Of a stretch of 64,000 bases of DNA, positions 1 through 8,620 are shown piece after piece (the first letter of the stretch is position 1; each line of letters begins with the position of its first letter). The notes below the pieces were generated by a model. It was not told the DNA's origin and ran no database searches. It worked only from the letters and a program-made list of their open reading frames with translations. Both the position numbers and the translations under genes were made by a program. Source of the stretch: Lachnospiraceae bacterium. GTDB lineage: Bacteria; Bacillota; Clostridia; Lachnospirales; Lachnospiraceae. The DNA lies in assembly GCA_030526195.1 (NCBI GenBank), contig JAUNDG010000004.1, positions 81,467 through 145,466 of the forward strand. The letters run 5' to 3'.

Positions 1-26
1 CATGATAGTAACGATAGAGACAGGAG

Positions 27-46
27 CCATTTTCTTAAGGAAATGG
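27..46. repeat. Small CATTTTC/GAAAATG hairpin
   Basis: CCATTT and AAATGG arms around an 8-base loop. It resembles short hairpins at 10422-10439, 42999-43016 and 59066-59081, which suggests a dispersed intergenic repeat. It lies just upstream of the first gene and supports starting that gene at 91 rather than 43. Confidence 0.4.
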
Positions 47-90
47 TGCCGCCGGCAGCAGAGGACAGTGGTCCGGAAGCGGAGGTCGAT

Positions 91-981
91 ATGTCGACAA
101 TTTATGTGGCGTCGTTTGATGACGATGAGTATCAGGCAATAATCAGCAGTCTCCCCTACGACAAACTGAAGGAGACGGCCCGGGTGGTCCGGATCGAATC
201 CTTTTCAGACTTCTCCGGCCGGTTGGCGCAGCTGGATCATTTTTCGGCGTCCGCGACCCTGGTCAAAGACGGCGGCTGCGTGATGTACGGATCGGGTTAT
301 CATGGCCGATCCGCAGAGCCGAAGGCGGAGAAGACATTGAGGGCGGATGAAACCTCTGAAGCGTGTGAGCGATACGCCGCAGAGGAGCAGATCCCGGATG
401 CGCATGAGAAAGGTTCTGCAGAAGGGCTAATCGGGGATGCGTGTGAAGAGTCGACCGCATTATGCCTCAGTTTACATGAGGAAAATGAGGCCGAGACGAA
501 GAACGGCGCATCTGTGGAATCAGTGGCGACCGCTGACAAAGCCTTGCCGGAGACGGAAAGAACGGTCATTCAGGAGGCATCGGAAGCGGTCAGGCAAAGA
601 CGGGGCGAAGCGGAGAGCGAAAGTTACTATGGGCGCGTAGCCATGGACGGCAACCGGGCGGTCAGCTTCATCCGGGATGTCATCGACTGGAATTACACCA
701 GCGGCGAATCGGCGAAGGAGTACGCAGACCTGGTGCACCTGTCTCAGACCTACATTTGCCGTATGTTCCGCAAGAAAAACGGCAAATCCATCGGCCGATG
801 GATCCTGGAGCGGCGCATGGAAAAGGCCTGCGACCTGCTGGTTAACACGGACCTGATGGTACGGGACGTGGCCGAGCGGGTGGGATACACCAACTTTTCC
901 TATTTTTGCAAGCGCTTTAAGGATTTCCATCATATGACGCCAAATGATTATCGTAAAAAATATGGGAAAAATACGGATTAA
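91..981 (+). CDS. AraC-family transcriptional regulator
   Basis: DNA-binding regulator, 296 residues from this start. The last 100 residues form a typical AraC/XylS double helix-turn-helix, with ICRMFRKKNGKSIGRWI for the first half and VAERVGYTNFSYFCKRFK plus the TPNDYRKKY ending for the second. The N-terminal 60 residues could be a small sensor or receiver-like domain. A low-complexity acidic linker rich in Glu and Ala (about residues 80-190) separates the two. ATG 91 has GGAGG 5 bases upstream; the frame is open back to base 1, so a longer protein entering from outside the window cannot be excluded. A second AraC-type gene follows 14 bases later and is probably co-transcribed. The target genes are unknown. 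Confidence 0.8.
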   Translation: MSTIYVASFDDDEYQAIISSLPYDKLKETARVVRIESFSDFSGRLAQLDHFSASATLVKDGGCVMYGSGYHGRSAEPKAEKTLRADETSEACERYAAEEQIPDAHEKGSAEGLIGDACEESTALCLSLHEENEAETKNGASVESVATADKALPETERTVIQEASEAVRQRRGEAESESYYGRVAMDGNRAVSFIRDVIDWNYTSGESAKEYADLVHLSQTYICRMFRKKNGKSIGRWILERRMEKACDLLVNTDLMVRDVAERVGYTNFSYFCKRFKDFHHMTPNDYRKKYGKNTD

Positions 982-995
982 ACGGAGAGATAACA

Positions 996-1589
996 GTGAC
1001 TGGGAAACCGGAGGGAAATGAGAGCCGGCCGTGTCAAATTGTTTTCGTGTGGACACTGATGGAAGAGGACCGGGCACTGGCAGAGGGCTGGTGCGATCTG
1101 AACCGGGCCGGCGAGACAAAAGAAGGAGAAGACTATTTAAGAAAAATAATCGGACAGGAAACCTATGAGGAAATGGACAGAGCCATAGAAATGGCGGTGG
1201 AAAAGGCAGGTCGCGACACGGACCCTCAGGCCACACAGGAAGCGGCCCCTTCGCAGGATCGTCTGGATATCCGGACCTGTGAGCACTATATAAGGAAGTA
1301 TTTTCAAATGAAGGATGCCCGTTACCGGGTGGCTCATGAAATGGGGGTGACCCCGGAGGGCCTCAGCCGCCGGTACAAGGCCATCACCGGCCACACCTTC
1401 AGCAGTCAGTTAAGACGGTTTCGCATGACCACCGCCCGCCATCATCTTATGATGACCAACCGGTCGGTAGAATCCATCGGCACCGAGGTGGGATATCGAT
1501 CGCTGAGTTCCTTTAGCGAAGCCTTCAAGAAGTATTTCGGCCTGTCGCCCCAGATGTATCGCCGCCAGCACCACATCGGGGACAGCTGA
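996..1589 (+). CDS. AraC-family transcriptional regulator, short
   Basis: Regulator of 197 residues starting at GTG, with GGAGAG 6-7 bases upstream; an internal ATG at 1059 is an alternative start. The C-terminal half (about residues 90-195) is an AraC helix-turn-helix pair: VAHEMGVTPEGLSRRYK for the first helix pair, then IGTEVGYRSLSSFSEAFKKYF and the family ending GLSPQMYRR. The N-terminal 90 residues are charged and show no recognised ligand domain. It directly follows another AraC gene and precedes the XdhC gene by 66 bases, so the pair may control molybdenum-hydroxylase maturation, but that link is inference from position only. Confidence 0.8.
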   Translation: MTGKPEGNESRPCQIVFVWTLMEEDRALAEGWCDLNRAGETKEGEDYLRKIIGQETYEEMDRAIEMAVEKAGRDTDPQATQEAAPSQDRLDIRTCEHYIRKYFQMKDARYRVAHEMGVTPEGLSRRYKAITGHTFSSQLRRFRMTTARHHLMMTNRSVESIGTEVGYRSLSSFSEAFKKYFGLSPQMYRRQHHIGDS

Positions 1590-1655
1590 TATGGACAAAA
1601 CTTTCATGGCAATCCGCGGGTCATCTGCTATAATGGAAACCATGGAGGTGATCAC

Positions 1656-2672
1656 ATGAACAGTTTTTTCAATGCCGTGAGCAAAACGGAAAGTGAAGTC
1701 TATAAGACGGCCCTGATCCTGGAAGGGGATGGTGCCGGTGAACATGCTCTTTATATAGAAGGAGAACCCCAGGAAGGGGCTTATCCCTATTTTCTTGAAC
1801 GGAAAGACTATCTGGCCGACCCCGATACCGTAGGCACTGTCACAGACGGTGACCGCAAGGTTTTCGTGGAAAGCGTGGGCCGTCCTGCGGAAATGGTGAT
1901 CTGCGGCGGCGGTCATGTGGCGGTTCAGGTGGTGAAATTAGCGAAAATGGTGGGCTTCCACGTGACGGTTTACGAGGATCGCCCCTTATTTGCCAACAAT
2001 GCCCGGGCAGCCGGGGCCGATGTGGTGTCCTGCATGTCCTTTGAGGACAATCTGGCCAAGACAACCGGCGGTCCCAATGTGTATTTCCTGATCCTGACAA
2101 GAGGCCATCGTTTTGATATGGTCTGCCTGCGGGATCTGTTGAAAAAGCCCTATGCCTATATCGGGATGATCGGCAGCCGCGTGCGCGTAAGAGCCGCCAA
2201 GGAAACGCTTCTCGAGGAAGGCTATCCGGCTGAGAAGCTCGACAGCCTCCATTCCCCCATCGGTCTTAAGATCGGGGCGGAAACACCGGAGGAACTGGCG
2301 GTGTCCATTCTGGCGGAAATCATCGATGTGCGCAGCAAGGAGCGGAAGAGCGGCGGTTACACCAAGGCCATGCTCGAAGCTCTGAGAGGCGAACAGAACC
2401 TTATCGTGGCCACGATCATCGAGCGCCGTGGGTCAGCCCCCAGAAAAGCCGGCACGAAAATGATGATCCTGGAGGACGGTCGTTGTATCGGCACCATCGG
2501 CGGCGGTTGCGCCGAAAATGATGTGATCATGAAGGCACGCTATATGCTGCAGGATGAAGAGGCTGAGCAGGATACGGTGATGGTGGACATGACCGGCCGT
2601 GAGGCTGAGGACGAAGGCATGGTCTGCGGTGGCCGCATCAAGGTCTTCATGGAGAAGGTGCACGTGCGCTGA
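1656..2672 (+). CDS. XdhC/CoxI-family molybdoenzyme maturation factor
   Basis: XdhC proteins bind molybdenum cofactor and help its sulfuration and insertion into xanthine dehydrogenase-type hydroxylases. Residues about 80-200 form the Rossmann-type XdhC_C domain (MVICGGGHVAVQVVKLA, then YIGMIGSRVR). Residues about 245-338 form the CoxI-type domain (ATIIERRGSAPRKAGTKM, GTIGGGCAE, MVCGGRIKVF). This order is the reverse of classical XdhC, which has the CoxI domain first. The start is firm: GGAGGTGATC lies 3 bases before ATG. No hydroxylase subunits are in the window. A selenium gene set at 58-60 kb makes a selenium-dependent hydroxylase client possible, but this is inference. Confidence 0.85.
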   Translation: MNSFFNAVSKTESEVYKTALILEGDGAGEHALYIEGEPQEGAYPYFLERKDYLADPDTVGTVTDGDRKVFVESVGRPAEMVICGGGHVAVQVVKLAKMVGFHVTVYEDRPLFANNARAAGADVVSCMSFEDNLAKTTGGPNVYFLILTRGHRFDMVCLRDLLKKPYAYIGMIGSRVRVRAAKETLLEEGYPAEKLDSLHSPIGLKIGAETPEELAVSILAEIIDVRSKERKSGGYTKAMLEALRGEQNLIVATIIERRGSAPRKAGTKMMILEDGRCIGTIGGGCAENDVIMKARYMLQDEEAEQDTVMVDMTGREAEDEGMVCGGRIKVFMEKVHVR

Positions 2673-2813
2673 TTCGCGAAGGACTACCGGTCGACGATGG
2701 TCCGCAGCGCCGGAATAAGACAGGCGATACAAAATCAGACGAAACAAAATAAGCCGGTAATCGTCGGATGATGGCTGTGCCGACACAGCTCATCCGGTTT
2801 ATCGGAGAAATAA

Positions 2814-2856
2814 AAAACGGTCGCAACACCCGAATGGGTGCGGCGGCCGTTTTGTC
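2814..2856. terminator. Bidirectional intrinsic terminator
   Basis: Long hairpin with AAAACGG and CCGTTTT outer arms and an inner ACACCC/GGGTG stem, with T-rich flanks on both strands. It sits between the convergent XdhC gene and the reverse gene at 2873-3394 and would serve both. Confidence 0.75.
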
Positions 2857-2872
2857 ATGGGCATAATTTGAA

Positions 2873-3394
2873 CTAATTGTTATAAGAGATGGCGAAATGG
2901 CGATATCCCTGTGCTTCATAGCGGTTGATGAGGGTCACGATCTCCCGGATGGTCCTGGTGTAGAAATCCGTGACGATGGAGAAATTGGCTTTGATGAAGG
3001 CACGGATCTCGGCGGGAGAGGCGTCCTCAAATTCCACCAGATCATCCTCCCGGACGATCATATCCAGAGTGACCTGGTTTTTCAGATCGTTCAGATTCGG
3101 GTCATCAAAGTGCTCCTTCAGCATGGTGACGGTGGTCTTAAGATCCCGGCACAGGCGCTTGGCGGAGGCAAAGGACATCAGATTGATCTCGTCATGATCC
3201 TGGAAGGGTTTCTTTAAATGCTGCTGGATGAAGGGCAGGATCAGCGCTTCGGCAGCACGACCGTCGAGACAAAGCTCAGCTTCGGTCAGATAATCCGCAT
3301 TGGCGGCCATGATGTCTTTGTTGATGGGCGCCAGCCGGAATCTGAGTTTTTCTGTATAGCCCAGATGAATGGGGATTTTACGGGTATCAGCCAT
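2873..3394 (-). CDS. Hypothetical protein
   Basis: I do not recognise this 173-residue protein. It begins MADTRKIPIHLGYTEKLRFR, has no signal peptide or membrane segment, and looks mostly alpha-helical and acidic, with regions such as DIMAANADYLTEAELCLDG and EFEDASPAEIRAFIKANF. The open frame extends 90 codons further upstream, but that extension is Phe-rich and implausible. ATG at 3394 has AGAAGG about 8 bases upstream and starts a normal-looking protein. It is monocistronic, convergent with the XdhC gene and divergent from the phosphate cotransporter. Function unknown. Confidence 0.6.
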   Translation of the reverse strand: MADTRKIPIHLGYTEKLRFRLAPINKDIMAANADYLTEAELCLDGRAAEALILPFIQQHLKKPFQDHDEINLMSFASAKRLCRDLKTTVTMLKEHFDDPNLNDLKNQVTLDMIVREDDLVEFEDASPAEIRAFIKANFSIVTDFYTRTIREIVTLINRYEAQGYRHFAISYNN

Positions 3395-3753
3395 AACAGT
3401 ACCTTCTTTTGATAGTCTATTTTCCTGTATTCTATCATATAAAAAGACAGAATGCCATGGCTCGTAAAAGACGGATGCACGTCGAATATACGACACGAGC
3501 AACAGGGAATCTTCGGAAAAAAAGAATGTAAAATGGAATGGGACATCAGGTCTTTTTTTGGACTCCGGTGGACGTAGAGAATAAAATAATGTCAATAGTG
3601 TGCAAAATAGATAAAATAAATGGAAAGAACAGGTAAAAATAGGGTAAAATAGAGAAAAGGCCATGGGTTGGTGAACCCAATCTTTTCAAGCGAATCCACA
3701 TCATATAAGATGGATTCGTATACGCTTGTCAGTGTATGAAAGGAAAAAATCTT

Positions 3754-5511
3754 ATGGATATTTTTAACGTATTCGCCCTCTTAGGGGGCTTGGCATTCTT
3801 TCTTTTCGGTATGAACATCCTGTCCGGCAATCTTCAGAAGATGGCCGGCGGCAAGCTCGAACGGATGCTGCAGCGCTTGACCGATAATAAGCTGCTGGGG
3901 CTTCTTTTCGGTATGGTCATCACCATTGCCATCCAGTCATCCTCTGCGATGACCGTTATGCTGGTCGGTTTTGTTAACTCCGGCATTATGAAGGTGTCAC
4001 AGACCATTTCCGTCATCATGGGTTCCGACATCGGTACCACACTGACGGCCTGGATCCTGTCACTGACCGGTGTAGAATCCAACAACGTGTTCATTAAACT
4101 TCTGAACCCGAAGTATTTCTCACCTATCGTGGCGCTCATCGGTATTCTGCTTTACATGGTTTCCAAGAGTGAAAAGCGGAAAAATATCGGTGCCATGCTG
4201 CTGGGCTTCTCCATCCTGATGACAGGTATGACCAGCATGAGTACGGCCATGAGCCCGCTGAAGGATATGCCGGAATTCCAGAACCTGCTGCTGGCCTTCA
4301 GCAACCCGCTGCTGGGTGTGCTCATTGGTATGGTGGTTACCGCTGTTGTTCAGAGTTCTGCGGCTACCATCGGTATCCTGCAGGCGCTGTCTTTAACAGG
4401 CTCCATCACCTACGGTATGGCGATCCCCATCGTTATGGGTGAAAACATCGGTACCTGTATGACCGCGATCCTGTCATCCATCGGTGTTAACAGAAAGGCC
4501 AAACGAGTGGCCGCCATCCATGTGGCCATCAAGGTTATCGGTACGGTGGTTATCCTGGCCCTGTATTATGTGGTCATGGCCGTCTTTAATCCGGTGATCA
4601 TGACCCGGGCCACATCCCCGGTTGATATCGCTCTTATCCATACCGTCTTCAACCTGGCCATCGTAGCCATGACATTCCCGTTCCAGAAGCAGCTGGAAAA
4701 ACTCTCCAACTGGATCATCAAGGACAAGGAAGACGACACAGAGCTGTTCCTGGACGAACGTCTCTTTGTTACACCGGCTGTGGCTCTTGGTGAATGCAAC
4801 CAGGCAATGATGAAGATGACTGAGCTCACTGAAAAGTCTCTCGACATCGCCATCGATCTGGTGTATCGATATGATCCGGACGATATGACATTCCTGAATC
4901 AGAATGAAGATCGTATCGATAATTACGAGGATGCCCTGGGCTCCTATATTATGAAGCTGAATGCTCACGGCGGTCTGTCCGCAGACAGCCGGATCAGAAC
5001 CACCAAGATTCTTTTCGGTATCAACGAGTTTGAACGTCTTGCTGACCACGCACTCAATGTGGCTCATTCAGCGGAAGAACTTCACGAGAAGGGCCTTAAG
5101 TACTCAGCAGAGGCTCAGAAGGAAGTCGATAACCTCATCAAGGCTGTGAGAGAAATCTACAACCTGGCCATTGAGAGCTACCGTGAGGACAATCTTGAAA
5201 AAGCTTCCTGCTGTGCACCGCTTCAGGCTGTGATCGAAGAGTTGTGCGACGAATACAAGGAAAACCATGTCAACCGTATCCAGATGTGCATCTGCGGCGG
5301 CGAACAGGGCTTTGTCTTTAATGACTTCCTGACAGCCTGCTCACGTATCACAGGCCACAGCATGAACATCGCCGCCTCTATCTTAAGAAGCGCTTCCTCA
5401 CGGAATAAAGCTGATGCCGGTTACATGCATGATATCAAGTCTCACACCAATAAGGCTTACGCCGAGCTTTACGACCTGTATTTCGAAAAATACGGCACAA
5501 AGCAGGCCTGA
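3754..5511 (+). CDS. Na/Pi cotransporter family protein with PhoU-like domain
   Basis: Sodium-coupled phosphate transporter of the NptA/YjbB type, 585 residues. The membrane part (about 1-330) contains the two inverted Na/Pi repeats with their QSSSAMTVMLVGFVNSG and QSSAATIGILQALSLTG signatures, each followed by GxxIGT (SDIGTTLTAWIL and ENIGTCMTAIL). The C-terminal 230 residues form a cytoplasmic PhoU-like helical domain (GINEFERLADHALNVAHSAEEL). I chose ATG 3754 because AAGGA lies 9 bases upstream; ATG 3736 would add six residues without a good site. It appears monocistronic. Whether it imports or exports phosphate cannot be read from sequence. Confidence 0.9.
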   Translation: MDIFNVFALLGGLAFFLFGMNILSGNLQKMAGGKLERMLQRLTDNKLLGLLFGMVITIAIQSSSAMTVMLVGFVNSGIMKVSQTISVIMGSDIGTTLTAWILSLTGVESNNVFIKLLNPKYFSPIVALIGILLYMVSKSEKRKNIGAMLLGFSILMTGMTSMSTAMSPLKDMPEFQNLLLAFSNPLLGVLIGMVVTAVVQSSAATIGILQALSLTGSITYGMAIPIVMGENIGTCMTAILSSIGVNRKAKRVAAIHVAIKVIGTVVILALYYVVMAVFNPVIMTRATSPVDIALIHTVFNLAIVAMTFPFQKQLEKLSNWIIKDKEDDTELFLDERLFVTPAVALGECNQAMMKMTELTEKSLDIAIDLVYRYDPDDMTFLNQNEDRIDNYEDALGSYIMKLNAHGGLSADSRIRTTKILFGINEFERLADHALNVAHSAEELHEKGLKYSAEAQKEVDNLIKAVREIYNLAIESYREDNLEKASCCAPLQAVIEELCDEYKENHVNRIQMCICGGEQGFVFNDFLTACSRITGHSMNIAASILRSASSRNKADAGYMHDIKSHTNKAYAELYDLYFEKYGTKQA

Positions 5512-5573
5512 TAGGCATCTGACCTGAACGGGTCGGAGCCGAAGGAGGCTTCACAATTTCATAAAAACGTCAG

Positions 5574-5605
5574 AATCGGGAGAACGCTGCGGCGGTCTCC
5601 CGATT
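5574..5605 (+). terminator. Hairpin after the Na/Pi gene
   Basis: Perfect 10-bp stem AATCGGGAGA/TCTCCCGATT with a 12-base loop, followed by GTTGTTA rather than a pure T-run. It is a weak or partial terminator for the upstream gene. Confidence 0.5.
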
Positions 5606-5613
5606 GTTGTTAT

Positions 5614-5726
5614 CCCGATGAGCCAGGTATAGGAGCTTTTCTCCTGCCCCGATGAGCCAGGTGAATCCCCATGCTTGCATGAAGAGATAATGGCAGGATT
5701 TTTTCTCCTGACCTGATGAGTCGGTT
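5614..5726 (+). repeat. Tandem CCCGATGAGCCAGGT repeats with small hairpins
   Basis: CCCGATGAGCCAGGT occurs at 5614-5628 and 5648-5662, and a diverged copy (CCTGATGAGTCGGTT) at 5712-5726. Between copies lie short hairpins with AGGA(G) and CTCCT arms and T-rich loops. It lies in the 549-base gap between the Na/Pi and AlaA genes. Confidence 0.5.
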
Positions 5727-5770
5727 GAAAACACATGAGCAAGTGGGGGAGGGCATAAAAATGGATATAA

Positions 5771-5797
5771 AAAAACGGCCCGTAGGGCCGCTTTTTT
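5771..5797 (+). terminator. Intrinsic terminator
   Basis: CGGCCC/GGGCCG stem with a 3-base GTA loop, preceded by A6 and followed by CTTTTTT. It could act in both directions, and is the last barrier before the alaA promoter. Confidence 0.75.
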
Positions 5798-5967
5798 ATA
5801 AAGGGAAGGAGTTTACCGTCTTGCGACGGGTATGAAAAGAAAAAGTTGTAGTTCACTTGTTTGATGAGTTTATTATATTGGTCATATATGTTCAGAGTTT
5901 AAGGGCTTGTGGAACGTTTCGTGAATAATATAAAGACAAATTGTGAACAAGATAACAAAGTCCCTCT

Positions 5968-6020
5968 GTGAACGATATGGTGCCTGTTCACTTTACAGAA
6001 GAAGACGCCTGCGTTATAAT
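5968..6020 (+). promoter_or_regulatory. alaA promoter with overlapping inverted repeat
   Basis: TTTACA at 5992-5997, a 17-base spacer, and TATAAT at 6015-6020. An inverted repeat GTGAAC (5968-5973) and GTTCAC (5986-5991) ends at the -35 box and could be a repressor or activator site. The -10 box is 40 bases before the alaA ATG. Confidence 0.65.
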
Positions 6021-6060
6021 GAATGCAATTTTCGATTAAAAGAATAGAAGGAGAAAGACG

Positions 6061-7287
6061 ATGGCAGATATCAGAACATTTAAAAAATCTTCCAAACTCG
6101 ATAACGTGCTTTACGATGTCCGTGGACCGGTGGTCGAAGAGGCGAGTCGTATGGAAGCGAGCGGGATCAACATCCTGAAACTGAATATCGGCAATCCCGC
6201 TCCCTTTGGTTTCCAGGCTCCGGAAGAAGTGATCGCAGATATGAGACACAACCTGACCTCCTGCGAAGGCTATTCCGATTCAAAGGGCATTTGGGCTGCC
6301 CGTAAGGCCATTATGCAGTACGCTCAGGATCTGAACATCCCGAACGTCACCATGGAAGACATTTATACAGGCAACGGTGTTTCCGAACTGATCAGCCTTC
6401 TGTTACAGGCTCTTCTGGATAACGGCGATGAGATCCTTCTGCCGGCTCCGGATTACCCGCTGTGGACAGCCTGCGCTAACCTGTCAGGCGGTAAAGCGGT
6501 TCATTACCTGTGCGACGAAGAATCCGACTGGTATCCGGATCTTGAGGATATGGAAAGAAAGATCAACGATAAGACAAAAGCGATCGTTGTGATCAATCCG
6601 AACAATCCGACCGGTGCTGTTTATCCGAGAGAAATCCTGGAGAAGATCGTCGAGATTGCCCGTCGCCACCAGCTTATCATTTTCTCAGATGAGATTTATG
6701 ATCGTCTGATCATGGACGGCCTGAGCCATACATCAATTGCGTCTCTGGCACCGGACCTTTTCTGTGTTACACTGTCCGGTCTGTCCAAATCACATATGAT
6801 CGCCGGTTACCGTGTCGGCTGGATGATCCTGTCCGGCAATAAGGCTATGGCCAAGGATTACATTGAGGGTATCAAGATGCTGTCCAGCATGCGTCTGTGC
6901 TCCAACGTTCCGGCTCAGTCTATTATCCAGACAGCTCTGGGCGGTCATCAGTCAGTGAAGGCTTACGTCAACGAGACCGGCCGTATCACACAGCAGCGTG
7001 ATTACATCATCGATGCGATCAACAGCATTCCGGGGCTTTCGGTTGTGAAACCCCACGGGGCATTCTACTGCTTCCCGAAGATTGATGTGAAGCGCTTCAA
7101 TCTGCATAACGACATGCAGTTTGCTTATGATTTCCTGAGAGAGAAGCATGTGCTTCTGGTTCAGGGGACCGGCTTCAACTGGCCGACACCGGATCATTTC
7201 CGTATTGTCTACCTGCCGCGACTTGAAGTGCTGAAGGAGGCCATGGGATCTCTGGAAGACTTCCTGTCCACTTATCATCAGGATTAA
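6061..7287 (+). CDS. alaA: Alanine-synthesizing aminotransferase AlaA-like
   Basis: PLP enzyme of aminotransferase class I/II, 408 residues, closely resembling glutamate-pyruvate aminotransferase AlaA along its whole length (LKLNIGNPAPFGF, GNGVSELI, APDYPLWTA, NPNNPTGAVY, FSDEIYDRLI). The PLP lysine is in LSGLSKSHMIAGYRVGWM, about residue 245. It converts pyruvate and glutamate to alanine and 2-oxoglutarate in the cytoplasm. GAAGGAGA precedes the ATG. It is transcribed alone from the promoter at 5992-6020 and closed by the terminator at 7305. Related transaminases can use other branched 2-oxo acids, so substrate range is inferred. Confidence 0.88.
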   Translation: MADIRTFKKSSKLDNVLYDVRGPVVEEASRMEASGINILKLNIGNPAPFGFQAPEEVIADMRHNLTSCEGYSDSKGIWAARKAIMQYAQDLNIPNVTMEDIYTGNGVSELISLLLQALLDNGDEILLPAPDYPLWTACANLSGGKAVHYLCDEESDWYPDLEDMERKINDKTKAIVVINPNNPTGAVYPREILEKIVEIARRHQLIIFSDEIYDRLIMDGLSHTSIASLAPDLFCVTLSGLSKSHMIAGYRVGWMILSGNKAMAKDYIEGIKMLSSMRLCSNVPAQSIIQTALGGHQSVKAYVNETGRITQQRDYIIDAINSIPGLSVVKPHGAFYCFPKIDVKRFNLHNDMQFAYDFLREKHVLLVQGTGFNWPTPDHFRIVYLPRLEVLKEAMGSLEDFLSTYHQD

Positions 7288-7304
7288 ACTAAATCATGAA
7301 AAAC

Positions 7305-7343
7305 GGACTCCGCTGTGTCTTTAAGCCTGCGGAGTCCTTTATT
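7305..7343 (+). terminator. alaA terminator
   Basis: Perfect 9-bp stem GGACTCCGC/GCGGAGTCC with a 15-base loop, followed by TTTATTATTT. Confidence 0.8.
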
Positions 7344-7504
7344 ATTTGTAAAAATATTTAAAAAAAATGAAAAAATATGAGGCAAAAAAAGGAATGTCCT
7401 TTTTGAGGCCGAATATTATTCATGTAAAGTTTTTTCCACCTATCACCATCAGGCATTTTCAGACGGTATCACATGAGGTTGCCGTCGACAGAAGAGGACA
7501 ATAA

Positions 7505-8515
7505 ATGCTGATTCGAGACGAACTGGAACAACGGGAAAGAGCGATCTTAAGCCCCTACGCAGCTAAGGCCTGTGAGACAAAGGGGCGCATCCGGCCGGAG
7601 GAGGAGTGCGATATCCGTACCTGCTATATGCGTGACCGGGACCGCATCGTGCACAGTAAGTCTTTTCGGCGCCTGAAGGATAAAACACAGGTGTTTCTGT
7701 CACCCCAGGGCGATCATTACCGCACCCGGATGATGCACACGATGGAAGTGTCTCAGACAGCCCGGACGGTGGCCGTGTGTCTTCATCTGAACACTGATCT
7801 GGTGGAAGCCATTGCCCTTGGCCATGATCTGGGCCACACACCCTTTGGCCATGCGGGAGAGCGGGCGCTGAACGATGTCTGCCCTTTGGGCTTTCGTCAT
7901 AATGAGCAGAGCCTGCGTCTGGTGGAAAGACTGGAAAAGGAAGGCCGGGGTCTCAACCTCACCGCTGAGGTGCGGGATGGCATCCTGAATCACGGCACCA
8001 ATGATGCACCGTCCACCCTGGAGGGGCAGGTGGTGCGTCTTTGCGATAAAATTGCGTATATTCATCATGACATGGATGACGGTGTGCGGGCCGGCCTTGT
8101 GAAAGAGGAAGATGTGCCGGCACCCTTGAGACGTCTTCTGGGTGAGACCACCCGGGCCAGACTCAACACCTTCATTCATGACATTGTCATTACGTCCCGG
8201 GACAGGGATTGCGTCTGTATGTCCGATGAGATCGGCAGCGCCCTGTTTGAATTGCGGGCCTTTATGTTCCGTCATCTTTATACCAACGAAGCGGCACGCC
8301 GGGAGGAAATCAAGGCGGACCGTATGCTGAAGCAGATGTATCACTATTATGTGGAGCATCCGGAAGCCATGACGGACGAATTCTACAAAATGATCACGGA
8401 AAGAGGCGAAAGCCGGGAGCGGGTTGTGTGCGATTATATTTCCGGGATGACGGACCAGTATTCCAAGGCCCGTTACAATGAGATCTTCGTGCCCCATTCC
8501 TGGAGCCGCTACTGA
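7505..8515 (+). CDS. dgt: Deoxyguanosinetriphosphate triphosphohydrolase-like protein
   Basis: HD-domain dNTP triphosphohydrolase, 336 residues, releasing triphosphate from dGTP and related nucleotides in the cytoplasm. Family marks in order: IVHSKSFRRLKDKTQVF, RTRMMHTMEVSQTAR with the first metal histidine, IALGHDLGHTPFGHAGE with the HD pair, and GILNHG. Length fits the shorter bacterial dGTPase-like class. It precedes dnaG by 105 bases, a common pairing in Clostridia that places nucleotide-pool control beside replication priming. The start ATG follows an AGAGGACAATAA stretch with a modest ribosome site. Confidence 0.9.
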   Translation: MLIRDELEQRERAILSPYAAKACETKGRIRPEEECDIRTCYMRDRDRIVHSKSFRRLKDKTQVFLSPQGDHYRTRMMHTMEVSQTARTVAVCLHLNTDLVEAIALGHDLGHTPFGHAGERALNDVCPLGFRHNEQSLRLVERLEKEGRGLNLTAEVRDGILNHGTNDAPSTLEGQVVRLCDKIAYIHHDMDDGVRAGLVKEEDVPAPLRRLLGETTRARLNTFIHDIVITSRDRDCVCMSDEIGSALFELRAFMFRHLYTNEAARREEIKADRMLKQMYHYYVEHPEAMTDEFYKMITERGESRERVVCDYISGMTDQYSKARYNEIFVPHSWSRY

Positions 8516-8620
8516 ACCGCTGCAAGACCACTGTTGACATGTCATCGACAGGTGGTATGCCGGAGACGGTCTGACGCGGATCGCTTTCTTTATTTTACAT
8601 ATCTTATGGAGCCGACATAA

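Noticed and set aside
5711-5735. Hammerhead-ribozyme-like CTGATGAG...GAAAAC
   Set aside because: The core words are present, but the seven bases between them cannot form stem II, and flanking stems I and III are not visible.
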